Positions 61,114 through 64,000 of a stretch of 64,000 nt of DNA are shown here, one piece after another. The stretch lies in contig JAMNXO010000008.1 of NCBI GenBank assembly GCA_023653115.1, positions 17,105 to 81,104 on the forward strand, written 5' to 3'. Each line of letters opens with the position of its first letter. The first letter of the stretch is position 1. A model generated the notes under the pieces. It made no database searches. It was not told the origin of the DNA and saw only the letters and a list, made by a program, of their open reading frames with translations. The stretch is from Erythrobacter sp. Its GTDB lineage: Bacteria; Pseudomonadota; Alphaproteobacteria; Sphingomonadales; Sphingomonadaceae. The position numbers were made by a program, and so were the translations under genes.

Positions 61114-61195
61114 AGAGTGAGAGTTTGGCGGGCTTCGCCGTGACGGGATGAGGGTCGAGAGAGAGGCTCCCGGCCAACCGTCATGGAGATTTCCC
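61114..61195 (+). promoter_or_regulatory. Structured 5' leader, copy 1 (before DUF932)
   Basis: Runs from AGAGTGAGA to the DUF932 ATG. Shared landmarks with copy 2: GTGACGGG, GAGAGAGAG, and CCGTCATGGAGA ending in CCCATG. TGACGG (from 61141) can pair with CCGTCA (61179-61184), placing a stem directly against the GGAGA ribosome binding site; GGG and CCC around the GA repeat form an inner stem, and GGCG/CGCC makes a small hairpin at 61127-61139. Confidence 0.65.
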
Positions 61196-62401
61196 ATGGA
61201 TATGCAGGTTTTCGATACGCGCCGCGACTCAAGCGGCGGTTACAAGGTGGATGTCTCGCGCGGCTCGCGCGTGGGTCGGGTGTCGTCGGAGTGGTTCTCG
61301 CGCCCCGATGATGAGCGGTTTCTGTCACTGGGCGATCTGGCCCGATCAGTGCGCGGTCGGTCTGAACGGAGCCGGACGCGCGTGGTCGAGACGGCGCTGA
61401 TCCATGTCGAAGCAAACCGCAATGATCCGGAACGCCTGGCTCTCATGCTGCCGGGTGCCGAGGCACCGGTGACGCCAACCCATTGGAGCTTTGGGCAACT
61501 GGCGAGCCAGGTAGGCGCTCCTGCTGCCTATCTGCGCCAACTTCCGGCGCCGCTCGCCGCGATCAATCTGCAATACGGGCTGACCTCCAACCGAGCCGAG
61601 CAGATCAAGACGCTCGAAACCGACGATCCGGTTTCCGGGGGCCGCCTCGAACTGCGCGCAGTGACAGGCCCCGACTACGGCCGGATCTACGACCATGAGC
61701 TTGTCGAAGCGGTGCAGAAGATCGCTGGCAACGGCACCGGCGACACACGATGGAAGGTCCCGGGCGTGCTCGACTGGTCGACCGGTGTCTACAACCCTAA
61801 CGTCGACATCTCGAAGGATACGACCACGCTCTATGCGTCGGATCGCGACGTCTTTCTGTTTCTGGTCGATGATCTCAACCCGATCGAAGCCGGGCGGCTG
61901 CCCGACGGATCGCCCGATCTCTACTTCCGCGGGTTCTATTGCTGGAACTCCGAGGTCGGCGCCAAGACGCTCGGCATGGCGAGCTTCTATCTGCGCGCGG
62001 TCTGCCAGAACCGGAACCTGTGGGGGGTGGAGGACTTCGAGGAGATCAGCATCCGCCACAGCAAATATGCGGCGAACCGCTTTGCCCATGAAGCCGAACC
62101 GGCGCTGCTGAACTTTGCGAATTCCTCGCCGCAGCCGTTCATCAACGGGATCAAGACCGCGCGGGAGCGAATTGTCGCCCGTAGTGACGAAGATCGGCAG
62201 GATTTCTTGCGGGGACGCGGGTTCTCCAAGGCTGAAACCGGCCGGATCATCGAGACCGTGCTGGCCGAGGAAGGCCGTCCGCCGGAATCGATCTTCGATT
62301 TCGTGCAGGGCATCACCGCATTGGCGCGGTCCAAGGCCCATCAGGACGCCCGGCTCGACATGGAGGGCAAGGCAAAGAAGCTGCTCGACCGGGTGCACTA
62401 A
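61196..62401 (+). CDS. DUF932 domain protein of mobile elements
   Basis: 401-residue DUF932 (phage/plasmid-like, TIGR03299-type) protein, common on conjugative plasmids and integrative elements; function unknown. Visible segments include HWSFGQLASQVGAPAAYLRQLP, VTGPDYGRIYDHELVEAVQKI, TTLYASDRDVFLFLVDDLNPIEAG, and RGFYCWNSEVGAKTLGMASFYLRAVCQNRNLWG. The ATG at 61196 is chosen because GGAGA is 6 bp upstream and it follows the repeated leader. A hairpin after it (62439-62459) lies before the next leader. Confidence 0.88.
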   Translation: MDMQVFDTRRDSSGGYKVDVSRGSRVGRVSSEWFSRPDDERFLSLGDLARSVRGRSERSRTRVVETALIHVEANRNDPERLALMLPGAEAPVTPTHWSFGQLASQVGAPAAYLRQLPAPLAAINLQYGLTSNRAEQIKTLETDDPVSGGRLELRAVTGPDYGRIYDHELVEAVQKIAGNGTGDTRWKVPGVLDWSTGVYNPNVDISKDTTTLYASDRDVFLFLVDDLNPIEAGRLPDGSPDLYFRGFYCWNSEVGAKTLGMASFYLRAVCQNRNLWGVEDFEEISIRHSKYAANRFAHEAEPALLNFANSSPQPFINGIKTARERIVARSDEDRQDFLRGRGFSKAETGRIIETVLAEEGRPPESIFDFVQGITALARSKAHQDARLDMEGKAKKLLDRVH

Positions 62402-62438
62402 GCCTGCCGGGCTCAGCCCGTTACTCATGCGTTGCGCT

Positions 62439-62459
62439 GCCTTCTCAGAGTGAGAAGGC
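62439..62459 (+). terminator. Hairpin between DUF932 and ParB-like genes
   Basis: GCCTTCTCA and TGAGAAGGC form a perfect 9-bp stem with a GAG loop. No clear T-run follows; it overlaps the start of leader copy 2, so it may be part of that leader rather than a terminator. Confidence 0.45.
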
Positions 62460-62529
62460 GGCGCTTCACTTCGTGACGGGTTCGGGCCTGAGAGAGAGTC
62501 TTTCGGGCGGCCCGTCATGGAGAAACCCC
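62447..62529 (+). promoter_or_regulatory. Structured 5' leader, copy 2 (before ParB-like gene)
   Basis: Same landmarks and spacing as copy 1: AGAGTGAGA, GTGACGGG at 62473, a GAGAGAGAG core, CCCGTCATGGAGA and CCCATG. TGACGGG pairs with CCCGTCA next to the GGAGA ribosome binding site. Sequence outside the arms differs between copies, while spacing differs by only one base. Confidence 0.65.
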
Positions 62530-63858
62530 ATGACCAAGACACTGCCCAAGCTCGTGCTCAGCGCCTCGCGCGACATCCCGTTTTCGCAGCTGGTGCTGAG
62601 CCAGAAGAATGTGCGGCGCGTGAAAGCCGGCCTTTCGATCGAGGATCTGGCCGAGGACATTTACCGCCGGACCCTGCTCCAGAGCATCAACGTCCGCCCC
62701 TTGCTCGATGTCGACGGCAAGGAAACCGGCATGTTCGAAGTGCCGGCCGGTGGCCGCCGTTTCCGAGCCCTCGAACTGCTTGTGAAGACCAAGCGGATGG
62801 CCAAGGATCAGCCCGTTCCTTGCGTCGTGCGTGAAGCCGGGATTGCCGAAGAGGACTCACTCGCGGAAAACGTCATGCGCGTTGCGCTGCATCCGCTCGA
62901 CCAGTTCCGTGCCTTCAGCGCGCTGATCGAAGCTGGCCTGTCCGAGGAAGACATCGCCGCGCGGTTTTTCGTCTCTGTCTCGACCGTACGCCAGCGCCTG
63001 CGGCTCGCCTCGGTCTCGCCCACCCTGCTCGAGATCTATGGTGAGGACGGCATCACGCTCGAACAACTCATGGCCTTCTCGGTCACCGACAACCACGCGC
63101 GCCAGGAGCAGGTCTGGGAACAGGTCAATCAGGGGCACCATGTGCCGGCTTACCACATCCGCCGCTTGCTGACCGAAGATGCGATCTCCGCAAGCGATCG
63201 CCGCGTCCGGTTCATCGGCATTGACGCCTACACCGAGGCTGGCGGCTATGTGATGCGCGATCTGTTTTCGTCGGACGAGGATGGATGGTTGCAGGATCCC
63301 GGACTGGTCGAATTGCTGGTGAGCGAAAAGCTCTCCGAACTCGCACAGGAAATCGGTGCAGAAGGCTGGAAATGGGTCGAGGCTGCGGTTGACCTGCCCT
63401 ATGGCTGCGAGCGCGGCAAACGCCGGATCGTCGGCACGACCGTTCCGTTGACCGACGATGAGCAGGCACGGCGTGATGTGCTGGTCGAGGAATATGACCG
63501 CATTGGCGACGACTACGGCGATGGCAGCGACCTTCCCGACGAAGTCGATGCGCGGCTGACCGAGATCGATGCCGAATTGACCGCCCTGGACAGTCGTCCC
63601 ACCGTCTACGATCCGGGCGACATGGTGCGTGCTGGCGTGTTCATTTCGCTGACCCACGATGGTCGGCTGAGGATCGACCGCGGCTATGTCCGCCCTGAAG
63701 ATGAACCCGTCGCTGAAGGCCAGAATGACGTTACGAACGGTGCCAACGCAGACGTGTCCGATGGCGCGACAGTCACCGTGGCAGGGCAAGCGGCGCCAAT
63801 CGGTGGTGACGACGACGAAGATGAGGCGATCAAACCGCTACCTGACAGGCTCGTGTAG
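62530..63858 (+). pseudogene. ParB/RepB-like partition-type gene, 3' end removed by IS21 insertion
   Basis: 442 codons remain. ParB N-terminal motifs are present: PAGGRRFRAL (residues 72-81), SLAENVMR (110-117) and a helix-turn-helix (EEDIAARFFVSVSTVRQRL, ~139-158). Related plasmid/ICE ParB-like proteins run to roughly 650-700 residues with a further C-terminal domain starting near KPLPDRLV (from memory). Here the frame ends right after DRLV, with the stop TAG supplied by the first bases of an IS21-family element (63854 onward). The N-terminal part may still be translated; whether it works is unknown. Confidence 0.8.
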
Positions 63859-64000
63859 ATTTTCGTTGAGATTTGACCCGGGATTTTCATCGAGAAGTGA
63901 CCCGGGTTGTGGGTAGCTATGTCCGCTCGGACTTGGGTTTGGTCAAGGGCTGAACGTTCTCCTTTTTGGTTTTGCGCTGGGCGGCGGATGCCTTGAACCG
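63854..64000. mobile_element. IS21-family insertion sequence, one end only
   Basis: Starting with TG at 63854, two adjacent 24-bp repeats (63859-63882 and 63883-63906; 20 of 24 bases identical, each ending TGACCCGGG) form the multiple terminal repeats typical of IS21 elements. A minus-strand gene ends 11 bp inside. The rest of the element is outside the window, so target-site duplication cannot be checked. Confidence 0.82.
63917..64000 (-). CDS. IS21 transposition gene, C-terminal tail (probably IstB)
   Basis: Last 27 codons of a minus-strand gene (RFKASAAQRKTKKENVQPLT, ending KPKSERT and a TAG at 63917-63919); the start lies beyond the window. Position next to the IS end and the basic tail fit the helper ATPase IstB, which is the distal gene of istA-istB, but too little is visible to exclude IstA. 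Confidence 0.55.
   Translation of the reverse strand, partial: RFKASAAQRKTKKENVQPLTKPKSERT

Noticed and set aside
60730..61197. Minus-strand ORF of 155 codons after tRNA-Lys
   Set aside because: Arg/Pro-rich with no motif and overlapping inverted repeats and the leader; probably chance.

Overview
The window is a 64 kb piece of a GC-rich alphaproteobacterial chromosome. Protein content and gene order (hrcA-grpE beside rph-rdgB-hemW, glyQ-glyS-ppdK, mreBCD-mrdA-rodA, a NamZ/DUF1343 protein, PilZ and soluble chemoreceptor types) point to Sphingomonadales, most likely Erythrobacteraceae (Erythrobacter/Porphyrobacter-like). That placement is inference from gene content, not from a marker phylogeny. 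Nearly all of 1-60.5 kb is tightly packed core genome with many ATGA/GTGA stop-start overlaps.

Layout. 0-2.2 kb: 3' part of a patatin-like gene and a decayed DUF6445-like gene. 2.2-8.3 kb: heat-shock block (dnaK-dnaJ and hrcA-grpE on the minus strand, separated by a copper-chaperone lipoprotein and an HExxH protein). 8.4-13 kb: rph, rdgB, a CAP protein, hemW, xerC, DedA. 13-20 kb: gshB, yraN-rsmI, divergent LpoA-like lipoprotein, parE, a class-A-like serine hydrolase. 20-25 kb: MoxR ATPase, VWA partner, an immunity-domain protein and DUF817, with a soluble chemoreceptor on the other strand. 25-34 kb: NamZ, TspO, tyrS, PilZ, MFS, cysK, M20 peptidase, a hydrolase. 34-39 kb: acyl-CoA dehydrogenase, MerR, hisI, an orphan terminator with a structured-RNA candidate, comF, methyltransferase. 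39-45 kb: ppdK, glyS, glyQ. 45-52.4 kb: a small HTH/membrane-protein operon with three spaced palindromes, two TraB/GumN proteins, rplY, pth, ychF. 52.5-60.5 kb: mutL and the complete cell-elongation cluster mreB-mreC-mreD-mrdA-rodA.

At 60.58 kb a tRNA-Lys(CTT) marks a sharp change. The last 3.3 kb carries a DUF932 gene and a ParB-like gene typical of conjugative elements and plasmids, each behind a near-identical ~82-nt leader able to fold over its ribosome binding site. The ParB-like gene is cut by an IS21-family element whose terminal tandem repeats and last gene codons are visible at the window edge.

Most unusual items: the duplicated leader of the island genes; the plus-strand terminator at 37.5 kb that no known gene explains, with hairpins upstream; three palindromes at 20-21 bp spacing over the promoter of the small HTH operon; the frameshifted, deleted DUF6445-like gene; and the IS21-interrupted ParB gene. 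I recognised no CRISPR array, rRNA gene or complete prophage.
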